Below, piece after piece: positions 53,562 through 62,596 of a stretch of DNA of 64,000 nt. A model generated the notes under the pieces. That model saw nothing but the letters and a program-made list of their open reading frames with translations, did not search any database and was not told the DNA's origin. The first letter of the stretch is position 1; the number at the start of each line of letters is the position of its first letter. The stretch lies in NCBI GenBank assembly GCA_028285755.1, contig JANQOQ010000014.1:248001-312000 (forward strand). Direction: 5' to 3'. A program made the translations under genes and the position numbers. The stretch comes from Puniceicoccaceae bacterium. GTDB taxonomy: Bacteria > Verrucomicrobiota > Verrucomicrobiia > Opitutales > JAFGAQ01.

Positions 53562-54698
53562 CTACAGCAGATGATCAATACGGGCTCGCCATACGGTGTT
53601 GGTGACGATTCCCGGTCGTCGGTCCAGATCACATTTTGCATTTTGGCCAGCGATAATGTATAGCCAGCCATTGTAGTAGGCTGTACACGTTTTCTTCATC
53701 GCGTGCGGTGTTTTACCTATTATGGACCACTCATCATTGGAGATATCATACATCAATATTTGATCGTTTAATACAGTCCGGTGAAGTGTACCACTTGTAA
53801 TGATTATTTTATCCTGAGCCTCTACGATGCTGTATTCGGTATGTGAAAGCGCAAGAGGCATGGGGCTGAGTTCAGTAACGGAACCGGTCTCAAGATTTAC
53901 TTTTTGCACAATATCAAGAACAAGATCCTTTGTACCCTCAAATTGACAAAAATACTCCTCGCAACCCTCCACCGGCGGCACATCGCCTTTCTGTCCACCG
54001 AAGATATAAAACTCATCATCCCTGTAGAGGCAGGGTGTGTGAGTTCTTCCATCCACTTTTATCGGCTGCATTTGCCAATCTTCATCCATAACGACCCCAT
54101 TCTTGACATGGAGGGTCCAATAATCTTCAGCAGGCGAACAACGATCCGGCATGGATCCGCCGATGACGTGGATACGGTCATCATTGAAAAAGATCATCGG
54201 CATGTATCGGGATTCAGGCAAATCCGGAAGTCTTGACCATTCATGCGTTTGCATATCAAACTTAAAGCAATAGGGGACCGAAGGGGAGCAATGAGGCCCC
54301 AGCTGACCGGATACACTGTATATATAGCGTTTATTATCCGAAATGATGGCATTATGCGTTTCGGGCATCAGCTCTGGCACCGGCCCCATATCGGTCCATT
54401 TTCCGGTCTTGAGGTTAAGCTGGTGATGCTTACGCGACATAGTCGCACAGTCGTGTACATATCCGCCAAAGAGATGCAAGAGATGCCCTACCTGAGCTCG
54501 GTTGGCTTCGACGCATACCTGCGGGCAGCGTGGGCCTAATTCCCACTTTAGCTCAGGGATCTCACTTTGCCTCTGCTTCAGGTAGTTGCGATCTTCGCGA
54601 TCTTTAAGCCATTTTTGGTAGAGCCTGTGATTGCCGATTTTACGTCGGTATTTGCCTGGAATGAGTCGACTCAGGGAGTTTCGTTTAGTTTCAGTCAT
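53562..54698 (-). CDS. Kelch-repeat protein
   Basis: 378 aa. After a basic N-terminus there are about five kelch-type blades. They show the LFGGYVHD, SVSGQLG, VIGGSMPD, IFGGQKGD and IIAGQN-type glycine pairs at regular spacing, each with a Trp and aromatic in the next strand. It is a beta-propeller, with no signal peptide or membrane segment, so probably cytosolic or released without a signal. Related proteins bind proteins or sugars. It converges on the nuclease gene with a 3-bp gap. Confidence 0.75.
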   Translation of the reverse strand: MTETKRNSLSRLIPGKYRRKIGNHRLYQKWLKDREDRNYLKQRQSEIPELKWELGPRCPQVCVEANRAQVGHLLHLFGGYVHDCATMSRKHHQLNLKTGKWTDMGPVPELMPETHNAIISDNKRYIYSVSGQLGPHCSPSVPYCFKFDMQTHEWSRLPDLPESRYMPMIFFNDDRIHVIGGSMPDRCSPAEDYWTLHVKNGVVMDEDWQMQPIKVDGRTHTPCLYRDDEFYIFGGQKGDVPPVEGCEEYFCQFEGTKDLVLDIVQKVNLETGSVTELSPMPLALSHTEYSIVEAQDKIIITSGTLHRTVLNDQILMYDISNDEWSIIGKTPHAMKKTCTAYYNGWLYIIAGQNAKCDLDRRPGIVTNTVWRARIDHLL

Positions 54699-54887
54699 GC
54701 AATAGGATTTCGGAGTTATTTTTGGTAGGATAGTAAAATTCGGTCATTCGGCTATCATTCAATCTTTGAGCCCTTGTTTTACTGATTGTTCAGTATGTGC
54801 GATGATGCTAATAATATTGATGCTATAGCCGCTATTAAGCAGTTTTTTTTGTGGGCATTTTAGAATTATCAGTTTTACTAATTGATT

Positions 54888-56201
54888 ATGCGAATACTCC
54901 TCAGCCTAAAACTCCATTGGCAAATACTGATCGCATTGCTGATTGCGGTGCTCATTGGGGTAATTGTTCAGCTTTCGGGCGCATCCACGGAATCCGGATT
55001 TGTAGGTGGGCTCATCTTTGTAAGTGATTTCGTAGGTAAGCTATTCCTGAATGCGCTCAAGATGATCGTGTTGCCCTTGATTGTGACCTCGATCATCCTT
55101 GGCATTCTCAATATTGGCGGAGATAAGAATTTCGGAAGACTGGGTCTGAAGACGGTCGCTTTTTATTTATCAACAAGCTTTCTGGCGGTGGTAGTTGGGC
55201 TATTGATCGTAAATGGTCTCCAACCGGGAGATGTTCCGGATGAGGTGCGGACCAAAATGGAAGCCCAGGCAGTCGCAGCGGATGATTTTATGGGAGCTGC
55301 CGAGGGTAAGAGTGGAGCAGATTTTGCCATGGTGCTTTTGCGGATGTTTCCCACCAATATTTTTGATGCTGCGGCAGATAACGGCCAGCTATTGGGTGTG
55401 ATCGTTTTCAGCCTTTTGTTTGGATTTTTCGTTACCAAACTGAATGATGAGCATCAGCAAACGCAGCATAAATTCTGGGAAAGTCTGAACGGAGCCATTA
55501 CCAAAATGACAGATTTTATCATCCGCTTTGCTCCCCTCGGAGTGCTGGGGTTGGTAACTCCAATCATCATCAACACGGGTTGGGATCTGTTTCGGGTGAT
55601 GATTACTTTTGCGTTGACGGTGTTGCTTGCATTGGGAACGCATTTTTTGGTTACCATGCCTATCATCCTCAGTGTGGTTGCACGGGTAAATCCGTTAAAC
55701 CACTACCGTGCGATGGCATCTGCTTTACTGACGGCATTTTCAACGGCTTCATCGGCTTCGACCTTGCCGGTGACGATGAAATGCGTGAATCAAAATGCGG
55801 GGGTTTCCAAACGCATCACGAGTTTCACGCTCCCCCTGGGTGCGACCGTCAATATGGATGGAACTGCCCTCTACGAATGTGTGGTTGTGATTTTCCTCGC
55901 CCAACTCTATGGCATTGAAATGGGGCTCATGACTCAATTTACCGTAGTGATTATGGCCCTATTAACTTCAATTGGAGTGGCCGGGATTCCTTCAGCGAGC
56001 CTGGTTGCAATTGTGGTGATTTTGGGCGCGGTGGGCTTTCCGCCGGAGATCATTGGGCAGGGCGTGGGTATTGTATTGGTCGTTGATCGCATCCTCGATA
56101 TGACCCGTACAGCCGTCAATATTTTTGGGGACAGTGTAGGTGCCGTCACCATTGCCCGCACTGAAGGTGAGGAAGGTCTCTACGCAGATTTAAAGAAATA
56201 A
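54888..56201 (+). CDS. DAACS-family dicarboxylate/amino acid:cation symporter
   Basis: 437 aa from the ATG at 54888 (an in-frame TTG lies two codons upstream). It matches the glutamate/aspartate/C4-dicarboxylate symporters. It has TAFSTASSASTLPVTM (hairpin 1 serines), LPLGATVNMDGTALYE (the transmembrane helix 7 motif for Na+), SIGVAGIPSASLVAI (hairpin 2) and DRILDMTRTAVNIFGD (helix 8, substrate binding). It is the first gene of a run with the ribokinase and deoC genes (15-bp and minus 4-bp spacing). Confidence 0.94.
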   Translation: MRILLSLKLHWQILIALLIAVLIGVIVQLSGASTESGFVGGLIFVSDFVGKLFLNALKMIVLPLIVTSIILGILNIGGDKNFGRLGLKTVAFYLSTSFLAVVVGLLIVNGLQPGDVPDEVRTKMEAQAVAADDFMGAAEGKSGADFAMVLLRMFPTNIFDAAADNGQLLGVIVFSLLFGFFVTKLNDEHQQTQHKFWESLNGAITKMTDFIIRFAPLGVLGLVTPIIINTGWDLFRVMITFALTVLLALGTHFLVTMPIILSVVARVNPLNHYRAMASALLTAFSTASSASTLPVTMKCVNQNAGVSKRITSFTLPLGATVNMDGTALYECVVVIFLAQLYGIEMGLMTQFTVVIMALLTSIGVAGIPSASLVAIVVILGAVGFPPEIIGQGVGIVLVVDRILDMTRTAVNIFGDSVGAVTIARTEGEEGLYADLKK

Positions 56202-56216
56202 ATAGAAATACACTTA

Positions 56217-57185
56217 ATGGGAAAATCAGTTGTTGTAGTAGGAAGCTATGTTCAGGACCTCCTTTTTTACACACCAAAAGCTCCACTACCCGGGCAGACC
56301 GTAATCGGTGACTTTAAGTCCGGCCCCGGGGGAAAGGGTTCAAATCAGGCGGTAGCCTGCAAACGTGCGGGTATGCCGGTAAGTTTCATCGGCGGAGTAG
56401 GAGATGATCTTTTTGCCCAGGCTGCGCAGAAGTTTCATCACGAAGAGGGCATTGATTCGCATTTAGTCATGTATCCGCATGAACAAACGGGGGCTGCCTC
56501 CATCGTCGTGGATGAAAACGGTGAGAATGAGATTGTCGTTGCACTTGGGGCCAATGATAGACTCCAGCTTAGCGAAAAACACCTTAGTATAATTCGTTCT
56601 GCATCGATTGTTGTCTCCCAGCTGGAATGTAATCTGGATGCGACTCGACTTGCACTGAAAACAGCGAAAGAGGCGGGTGCGTATACGGTGATAAATCTTG
56701 CCCCGATGCGGGATGATTTCGACCCTGAAATCCTTCAGTTCGTTGATGTCATCATCCCCAATGAAACTGAGTTTGTAGAGTTACTGCATTTATTAATTCC
56801 TGAAAAATGTGCTGATTTTCGACCTGAGGATTTGGAAACTATATCGGATGAGGAGCTCCTCGGGTTATTTGCATCCATACCGGTGGAGTGCATTATTCTA
56901 ACACTCGGCGCAGCAGGCGTAATCGGTGGCAAGGACGGCAAACTCTATCGCTTTGAGGCACTCAAAAACGTGAATGTCGTGGATACAACGGGTGCGGGAG
57001 ATGCATTTGTGGGAGGTATGGTAGCGGGGTACGAGCTTTACGATCAGGATATAGCGAAAGCGATCGAGTATGGAATTGTAGTGGCAGGTCTGGCAGTTAC
57101 TAAAAATGGTACCTCCCCGGCAATGCCAAATCGTTCGGAAATAGTTGCAAAGATAAAGGCAGAGGGTATCGGTTTGGATGTATGA
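56217..57185 (+). CDS. rbsK: Ribokinase-family sugar kinase
   Basis: 322 aa of the PfkB fold. The N-terminal glycine motif is GPGGKGSNQAVACKRAG, and the catalytic Asp is in DTTGAGDAFVGGMVAG. The ATP-binding segment TLGAAGVIGG follows ECIIL. It overlaps deoC by four bases, so it is probably the kinase that supplies its substrate and could be a deoxyribokinase rather than a ribokinase. The symbol reflects the family only. Confidence 0.88.
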   Translation: MGKSVVVVGSYVQDLLFYTPKAPLPGQTVIGDFKSGPGGKGSNQAVACKRAGMPVSFIGGVGDDLFAQAAQKFHHEEGIDSHLVMYPHEQTGAASIVVDENGENEIVVALGANDRLQLSEKHLSIIRSASIVVSQLECNLDATRLALKTAKEAGAYTVINLAPMRDDFDPEILQFVDVIIPNETEFVELLHLLIPEKCADFRPEDLETISDEELLGLFASIPVECIILTLGAAGVIGGKDGKLYRFEALKNVNVVDTTGAGDAFVGGMVAGYELYDQDIAKAIEYGIVVAGLAVTKNGTSPAMPNRSEIVAKIKAEGIGLDV

Positions 57186-57877
57186 AGGCTGAAGAACTTG
57201 CCCAATATTTTGACGCAACCAATCTTAAACTCGATGCTTCTCATGATGACATCCGCAAACTCTGTGCAGATGCCGCTGAAGTAGCAGCTTACTCCGTTAT
57301 GGTGTATCCCAGCAGTGTGCGCCTCTGTAAGAGCCTGCTGAAGGGAACCAAGGTGCAGGTGGGCACCGTGATTGGCTTTCCCTCGGGTCGCTATTCAACC
57401 CGGGGTAAAGAGACGGAAATCGTCCAGGCCATTGATGCCGGGGGGGATGAGATGGACGTGGTCATGAATTATGCGGAGCTCAAAGCAGGTAATCGTAGCT
57501 ATGTGGTGGATGAGCTCTCTAAGTTGACTGAAATTTGCCATGATGTAGATGTATTGATAAAGGTGATCGTCGAAACCTGCTACCTTACCGATGACGAGAT
57601 TTTGGATTCCCTGAAAATATGTGAGGAAGCGAAGGCGGATTTCATAAAAACGTCTACAGGTTTTGGGAGCGCCGGAGCACAGGTTAAGGACATTGAAACC
57701 TGGCGGGATAACCGAACGAGTGACATCAAGATTAAGGCAGCAGGCGGGATTCGCACCTTGGCGGATGCGATGAAGTTTATCAATGCCGGTGCAGAACGTC
57801 TTGGTCTCTCAGCGGCGATTGGCATTATTGACGAGTTGAATGGTGCAGCTGCCAGCGAATCGGTGTCCAGTTATTAG
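57182..57877 (+). CDS. deoC: Deoxyribose-phosphate aldolase
   Basis: 231 aa. It splits 2-deoxyribose-5-phosphate into acetaldehyde and glyceraldehyde-3-phosphate. The Schiff-base Lys is in VLIKVIVETCYL. FIKTSTGFGSAGA and GGIRTLADAMKFINAGAERLG carry the phosphate-binding and second Lys parts. It overlaps the kinase gene by four bases (ATGA), so translation is coupled. Confidence 0.96.
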   Translation: MKAEELAQYFDATNLKLDASHDDIRKLCADAAEVAAYSVMVYPSSVRLCKSLLKGTKVQVGTVIGFPSGRYSTRGKETEIVQAIDAGGDEMDVVMNYAELKAGNRSYVVDELSKLTEICHDVDVLIKVIVETCYLTDDEILDSLKICEEAKADFIKTSTGFGSAGAQVKDIETWRDNRTSDIKIKAAGGIRTLADAMKFINAGAERLGLSAAIGIIDELNGAAASESVSSY

Positions 57878-57963
57878 CGCATCAATTGCCTTTTGGGCTA
57901 GTGGTTTTGACTTTTTTTTGCGACTTCTGTAGCGTCACAGCATCGCTATAACTGATTACCATT

Positions 57964-59121
57964 ATGTCATCCCATACCCTTATTCAGAGCCTGGCACTTT
58001 TGCTGGTGTTTTCCTTATCTGCATTTGCAGAAAGCTCTTTTGTATCCAACCCGGTCAAACGGGAGCCTGTGGAGGTTAAGACCCTCGAAATCGGCCAGCG
58101 TGCACCTGATTTTAGATTGCCGGATCTGGAGGGGAAATTCCGAACCCTTGATGATTATGCGGATGCCAAGGTGCTGACCATTGTATTCATCTGTAATCAC
58201 TGCCCGACGGCGCAGGCTTATGAAGATCGTCTGATCGCTTATACTGAGGAATATCGCAGTAAGGGGGTGCAAGTCGTAGCGATCAGCCCCAACAGCACCC
58301 TGGGCCTGTTGTTTGAGGAATGCGGCTACACCGATCTGAACGACACTTACGAGGAGATGATCATCCGCGCGGAGCATAAGGGCTACAACTTTCCCTATCT
58401 GTATGATGGCGATACGCATGACGCAAGTATACTCTACGGACCTACGACAACTCCCCATGTATTTGTATTTGATGCGGAGCGCAAACTGCAGTACGTCGGG
58501 CGCATAGATGCCAATGAAAAACCCGGAACTGGAAATTCCGAGGATTTACGAGCCGCTACGGATGCGGTGCTTGCCGGTAAAACTCCCGATGTGCAGGTGA
58601 CTAAGGCCTTTGGCTGCTCGGTAAAATGGTCCTGGAAATCCGAATGGGCGGATCGGGTGAATCGGGAGTGGACTGAAAAACCGGTCACCCTCGACGATCT
58701 GAGTATCGGTCAGACTCAGGAGTTGGTAAAAAACGAGAGCGATAAGCTGCGCCTAATCAATGTATGGGCTACCTGGTGTGCGCCCTGTGTCATCGAATAT
58801 CCGGACTTTGTGAATACGCACCGTATGTATATGGGTCGTGACTTTGAGTTTATTTCCATCTCGATGGATAACATTAAGCAGCGGAAAAACGCACTGAAGT
58901 TTCTGGATAAGACCGACTCTGCGCTGCAAAACTACATCTATGACGGTGATGATAAGTATGCGTTTATTGAGGCGCTGGATCCGGACTGGAATGGCGCATT
59001 GCCTTACACGATGCTCATCGAACCCGGGGGAAATGTCATATGGCGCTATCAGGGCCCCGTAGACTTTCTTGAACTCAGGCGTGCGATCGTGGACCATCCG
59101 ATGATCGGTAGATATTTTTAG
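57964..59121 (+). CDS. Exported two-domain redoxin/thioredoxin protein
   Basis: 385 aa with a signal peptide (IQSLALLLVFSLSAFA), so periplasmic. The first thioredoxin-fold domain is peroxiredoxin-like (FRLPDLEGKFRTLDDY, then FICNHCPTAQAYEDRL with the two Cys of CNHC). The second (residues about 250-385) is TlpA-like, with NVWATWCAPCVIEYPDF holding the C-x-x-C pair. It may reduce disulfides or protect against oxidants outside the cytosol. It precedes the ThuA gene by 12 bp in the same direction. Confidence 0.9.
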   Translation: MSSHTLIQSLALLLVFSLSAFAESSFVSNPVKREPVEVKTLEIGQRAPDFRLPDLEGKFRTLDDYADAKVLTIVFICNHCPTAQAYEDRLIAYTEEYRSKGVQVVAISPNSTLGLLFEECGYTDLNDTYEEMIIRAEHKGYNFPYLYDGDTHDASILYGPTTTPHVFVFDAERKLQYVGRIDANEKPGTGNSEDLRAATDAVLAGKTPDVQVTKAFGCSVKWSWKSEWADRVNREWTEKPVTLDDLSIGQTQELVKNESDKLRLINVWATWCAPCVIEYPDFVNTHRMYMGRDFEFISISMDNIKQRKNALKFLDKTDSALQNYIYDGDDKYAFIEALDPDWNGALPYTMLIEPGGNVIWRYQGPVDFLELRRAIVDHPMIGRYF

Positions 59122-59133
59122 CCTCTTTAGCCT

Positions 59134-59997
59134 ATGAAATGGTTGTTTGCACTCTCCCTTATTTTAACAACTGCCTTTGCAATGGCAGATGCTGAAAAGC
59201 TGAATATTCTTACGATTTCCAAAACGGCAGGATTTCGCCATGAATCCATACCGAATGCGATCAAAGCGTTTTCGGAGATGGCACAGGAGAACAACTGGAG
59301 TATCACCTTTACCGAGGATTCTGCTTATTTTAATGACAACATCCTGGATAAGGTGGATGTGGTGGTATTCCTGATGACCACGCAGACTATCTTTAATGAG
59401 GCCGAAAAGGCAGCCTTCCAAAGGTATTTTCGCAATGGAGGCCGGTTGCTGGCAGTGCATAGCGGCGGTACGGATACCGAGTATGAGTGGCCCTGGTATC
59501 GGGAGCTCATCGGTGCCGAGTTTATCGGGCATCCGCCGGTTTGCGAGGTAGAGCTTATCATTGAAGATTGTGAGCATCCCTCTACCCGGCACTTTGAGTG
59601 CGATAGAATCAAGTGGGAGGATGAAATTTACAGCTTTGATCAGAATCCCCGCGAGTTTGTGGATGTGCTTATCTCCGTGGATGAGGAAAGCTACGATGTG
59701 GATCACAATCCCTGGTTTCCGGGTGTCAACTTACGCATGGGAGACCATCCCCTGACCTGGGTGCGTGAATTCGAGGGCGGGAAGCTATTTCATACCGCGT
59801 TGGGGCACACGAAGGAAATTTACGATCATCCCGATTTTCGCAAACATCTAAGCGGTGCCGTGGAGTGGCTGGCTTCCGAGGAGTCGTTAGCCAATAACCA
59901 TCAGGATAATGCCTGCCAGTATGCCCAGCATAAAAGGGAGTTTGTGGAAGAAATTGCGCTCGCCAAACAGCACGTAACCCACACTGAAACTGATTAA
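59134..59997 (+). CDS. Exported ThuA-like domain protein
   Basis: 287 aa. The signal peptide is ALSLILTTAFAMADA. It is a ThuA/trehalose-utilisation-like glutamine amidotransferase fold, with ISKTAGFRHESIPNAI, LAVHSGGTDTEYEWPWYRELIGAEFIGHPP and LFHTALGHTKEIYDH. The family, common in Planctomycetota and Verrucomicrobiota, is of uncertain activity, perhaps sugar-related. The conserved domain ends near WLASEE. The last about 35 residues have no family match in my eye and overlap the 3' end of the EamA gene on the other strand. Confidence 0.88.
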   Translation: MKWLFALSLILTTAFAMADAEKLNILTISKTAGFRHESIPNAIKAFSEMAQENNWSITFTEDSAYFNDNILDKVDVVVFLMTTQTIFNEAEKAAFQRYFRNGGRLLAVHSGGTDTEYEWPWYRELIGAEFIGHPPVCEVELIIEDCEHPSTRHFECDRIKWEDEIYSFDQNPREFVDVLISVDEESYDVDHNPWFPGVNLRMGDHPLTWVREFEGGKLFHTALGHTKEIYDHPDFRKHLSGAVEWLASEESLANNHQDNACQYAQHKREFVEEIALAKQHVTHTETD

Positions 59998-60786
59998 AAC
60001 ACTGCCCCGGCGTAAGCATGAGATAATCGAAACCATGGCTTCGGGGTCCGTTAGCGCTTCAAAGTAAAGAAAGTCGACCACCAGGAGGGTAAGCCCGATC
60101 AGGGGAATCGTCCATCGCCAGCTGAATGCCGAACGGGTCCACCAACCTTTCCACCATCCATAGGCGAGCGGCAAAAATACAACCACCAGGTAGATGGAGA
60201 ACCATGCCTGCACCGTAGCAGTATCAAAATCCAATGTGCCCAGCAAATATTTATCATAGAGGCCGGATACTGCTGCTAACACAGTGCCAATAATTAATAA
60301 ACCGATCCAACGATTACTTTCAAAGCGTATGCCTTCCTTTCGCCCAACCAGGGAGATACCAATAAAGAATCCAACGGTGAGAATAATCCCAACCCACTGC
60401 AATTGACTCGGAGCTTCGCCATATAGGATCACCGCCCCTACAATAACAAAGAGAGGGCTGGTTGAGCGAATGGGTGCAACCAGGGTGATAGGCAAGTGTT
60501 TCAGCGCGAAGTAGGAAAAGGTCCACGATCCACAAACGATTGCGGACTTCAGTAGCATAAGCAAGTGCTCCTGCAAATTCAGTTGCTTAACCAGCAGCAG
60601 GTCATGCGGAACACTGAGAGGGGAGGCGTAAGACCAGATGACCAATGGTATCCACACCAATGCACTTGCAACCGTTGAGAGAAACAATACTGGTAATACG
60701 GCGTTATCCTTTACAGATTGTTTCTTAAGCAGTTCATAAAAGCCCATTACCAGGGCAGATAATAGGCCGAGCAGCAACCAGGACAT
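59887..60786 (-). CDS. EamA/DMT-family transporter
   Basis: 299 aa with ten membrane helices in two five-helix EamA repeats. It starts MSWLLLGLLSALVMGFYELLKKQS and has APIRSTSPLFVIVGAVILYGE (first repeat end) and RRGSVLISFSVGYVLFGERNFFHKLPFMLGILAGIILM (second). It exports or imports small metabolites or amino acids; the substrate is unknown. Its last 111 bp are antisense to the end of the ThuA gene. A palindrome resembling a Fur box lies 160 bp upstream of its start. Confidence 0.9.
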   Translation of the reverse strand: MSWLLLGLLSALVMGFYELLKKQSVKDNAVLPVLFLSTVASALVWIPLVIWSYASPLSVPHDLLLVKQLNLQEHLLMLLKSAIVCGSWTFSYFALKHLPITLVAPIRSTSPLFVIVGAVILYGEAPSQLQWVGIILTVGFFIGISLVGRKEGIRFESNRWIGLLIIGTVLAAVSGLYDKYLLGTLDFDTATVQAWFSIYLVVVFLPLAYGWWKGWWTRSAFSWRWTIPLIGLTLLVVDFLYFEALTDPEAMVSIISCLRRGSVLISFSVGYVLFGERNFFHKLPFMLGILAGIILMVIG

Positions 60787-60894
60787 GCTGCTGATCTAAA
60801 GTCCTTTCCAGTTGCTGCTCAACCCCTATTGTTATGTTGCTGCTAAATTTGTTATGAGAATTGAGTATGAAATCCGATATCATTTTAATGATAC

Positions 60895-60935
60895 TGAATC
60901 TCATATGCGCTATACATTTATGTTAATGAGATTCA
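60895..60935. repeat. Spaced inverted repeat in EamA upstream region
   Basis: TGAATCTCAT (60895-60904) pairs with ATGAGATTCA (60926-60935), perfect 10-bp arms 21 bases apart, between the EamA start and the sugar dehydrogenase end. The ATTCTC/GAGATT half-sites echo the neighbouring palindrome. Confidence 0.5.
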
Positions 60936-60945
60936 TTGTCAATTA

Positions 60946-60968
60946 ATTTTGAGAATAATTCTCAAAAT
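60946..60968. promoter_or_regulatory. Perfect palindrome resembling a Fur box
   Basis: ATTTTGAGAAT-A-ATTCTCAAAAT, 11-bp arms around one base. The central TGAGAATAATTCTCA is close to the 7-1-7 Fur consensus TGATAATnATTATCA. A related site lies at the TonB receptor gene. It probably regulates EamA, the nearest gene reading away. Identity of the regulator is inferred. Confidence 0.5.
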
Positions 60969-60976
60969 ATTTTCAC

Positions 60977-61008
60977 AAAAAAATCCGTGAGTGAATGACC
61001 CACGGATT
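60977..61008 (-). terminator. Rho-independent terminator of the sugar dehydrogenase gene
   Basis: AATCCGTGAGT (60982-60992) pairs with ACCCACGGATT (60998-61008) around GAATG. On the minus strand a run of seven T follows. It ends leftward transcription 23 bp after the stop codon. Confidence 0.85.
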
Positions 61009-61031
61009 CGTAAAATCGTTGACTTCTATTA

Positions 61032-62474
61032 TTAGCTGCTGGGAACCATTTTGTAGATTTCACCAAACTTAGGGGAGCGACTGGTGAGCAATACATAGAT
61101 GGTGCCATCTGGCCCGGTGGTGATATCACGGATGCGGCCTTCGTTTTTCAAGACGATCTCATGCTCAATGAGCTCATTATTTTCAATGCGCATACGGTGG
61201 AGCTCCTGAGATGCCAGGCCCGCTACGAAGAGATCGTTTGTCCATCCGTCAAATTGATTGCCGGTATAGAATTCGATGCCGCAAACGGCGATGGACGGCA
61301 GCCAATAGTGCAGGGGCTGTTCCATACCCACCATATGCGTCATATCGGTAATGGGCGTGCCATTGTAATTCATTCCGTAGGTAATGACGGGCCATCCGTA
61401 GTTGCGCCCGCGTCGAATCCAGTTGGCTTCATCGCCGCCACGAGGACCGTGCTCTGTGGACCAGAGCTCGCCGGTTATCGGGTGGGCATCCAGCCCCTGG
61501 GGATTACGATTCCCGAACGTCCAAATCGTTTTGTAAGCATTGGGCTCATTAAAGAATGGATTGTCCTCAGGAATGCGACCATCATCGTAGATTCGGTGCA
61601 CCTTACCGTTGGGACGTGAAATGTCCTGAGCCTGATCCTGCCGCCCACGATCTCCTATGGGGAAGAAAAGATAGCCATCCTGAAATACAAAACGCGTGCC
61701 AAAATGCACTCCTGCGCTGGTATGGAATTCTCCGGGAACATGGAAGATCGATTCCTGCTCGACCCAGCGGTTATTTTCTATACGCCCGCGAACAATGGCA
61801 GTCATACCCGCATCACGTCCACGCTCTTCAGCACCGATATTCTCACTGTAACCGAGATATATCCAACCGTTTTCTTCGTAGTCGGGATGTAATTTCGCCT
61901 CCATGAGACCGCCCTGACCGTGTTGCCAAACATTGGGCGTGCCTGCTATTCGGGTTTTGTTGCCATAGTGGTCAAAAACCCAAAGTACTCCATCGCGCTG
62001 GGTTACCAGCATCCGATTATCCGGCATAAAGTCGATTGACCACAAAATACCATCAGCCTCACCGATTTTCTCTAACTTATAATCATGTTTTTCGGTCTTG
62101 AATATACCGCCCTGAGGTTTCAATTTTTCCGCGGTTTTTTCAGTTAAAATTTGTTGCCTGCGTTCCTTGATGTAAATAACCAGAGAGCGGATTTGATTAT
62201 CACTCAATGTGCTACCGTATGCCACCATGCCCAATTCAGGAAACCCGTTTTTTATGGACATCGTAAGCGCTTCATCACTACTGCCATGTTTCCATTCATC
62301 ATCGAGCAACGATAGGCCGAGGCCGCCTTCCAAGTCTTTGCCGTGGCAGGCAGCACAAAGTTGTTGATAGAGTTCATTCACTTCGCCTGTACCGATTCGG
62401 TTTTGGGCATTCAGGTAACTTAAGCTGCAAATACTTAAGCAGAAAAGTAGGGTGGTAAAAAGTTTAGAATTCAT
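61032..62474 (-). CDS. Exported cytochrome c / PQQ-type sugar dehydrogenase fusion
   Basis: 480 aa from the ATG at 62474 (ten more in-frame residues upstream). The signal peptide is LLFCLSICSLSYLNAQ. A cytochrome c domain (residues about 25-110) has the heme-binding C-A-A-C-H in YQQLCAACHGKDLEGG and the axial Met in the MVAYGSTLSDNQIRSLVIYI region. Then a six-bladed glucose/sorbosone dehydrogenase domain (WSIDFMPDNRMLVTQRDG, GGLMEAKLHPDY, FGNRNPQGLDAHPITGELWSTEHGPRGGDEANWI) takes over. It likely oxidises an aldose in the periplasm and feeds electrons to the respiratory chain through its own heme. Confidence 0.93.
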   Translation of the reverse strand: MNSKLFTTLLFCLSICSLSYLNAQNRIGTGEVNELYQQLCAACHGKDLEGGLGLSLLDDEWKHGSSDEALTMSIKNGFPELGMVAYGSTLSDNQIRSLVIYIKERRQQILTEKTAEKLKPQGGIFKTEKHDYKLEKIGEADGILWSIDFMPDNRMLVTQRDGVLWVFDHYGNKTRIAGTPNVWQHGQGGLMEAKLHPDYEENGWIYLGYSENIGAEERGRDAGMTAIVRGRIENNRWVEQESIFHVPGEFHTSAGVHFGTRFVFQDGYLFFPIGDRGRQDQAQDISRPNGKVHRIYDDGRIPEDNPFFNEPNAYKTIWTFGNRNPQGLDAHPITGELWSTEHGPRGGDEANWIRRGRNYGWPVITYGMNYNGTPITDMTHMVGMEQPLHYWLPSIAVCGIEFYTGNQFDGWTNDLFVAGLASQELHRMRIENNELIEHEIVLKNEGRIRDITTGPDGTIYVLLTSRSPKFGEIYKMVPSS

Positions 62475-62596
62475 AAGTATGGATAAAGAGTAGGCAGCCA
62501 TCATCAGATTTTATGCAGTTAGTTGCAAGCACTGAGACGTTAATAATAGTCGTAAGATTCATTGAATACTTCAATTAAATTAACTTATATAATTGT

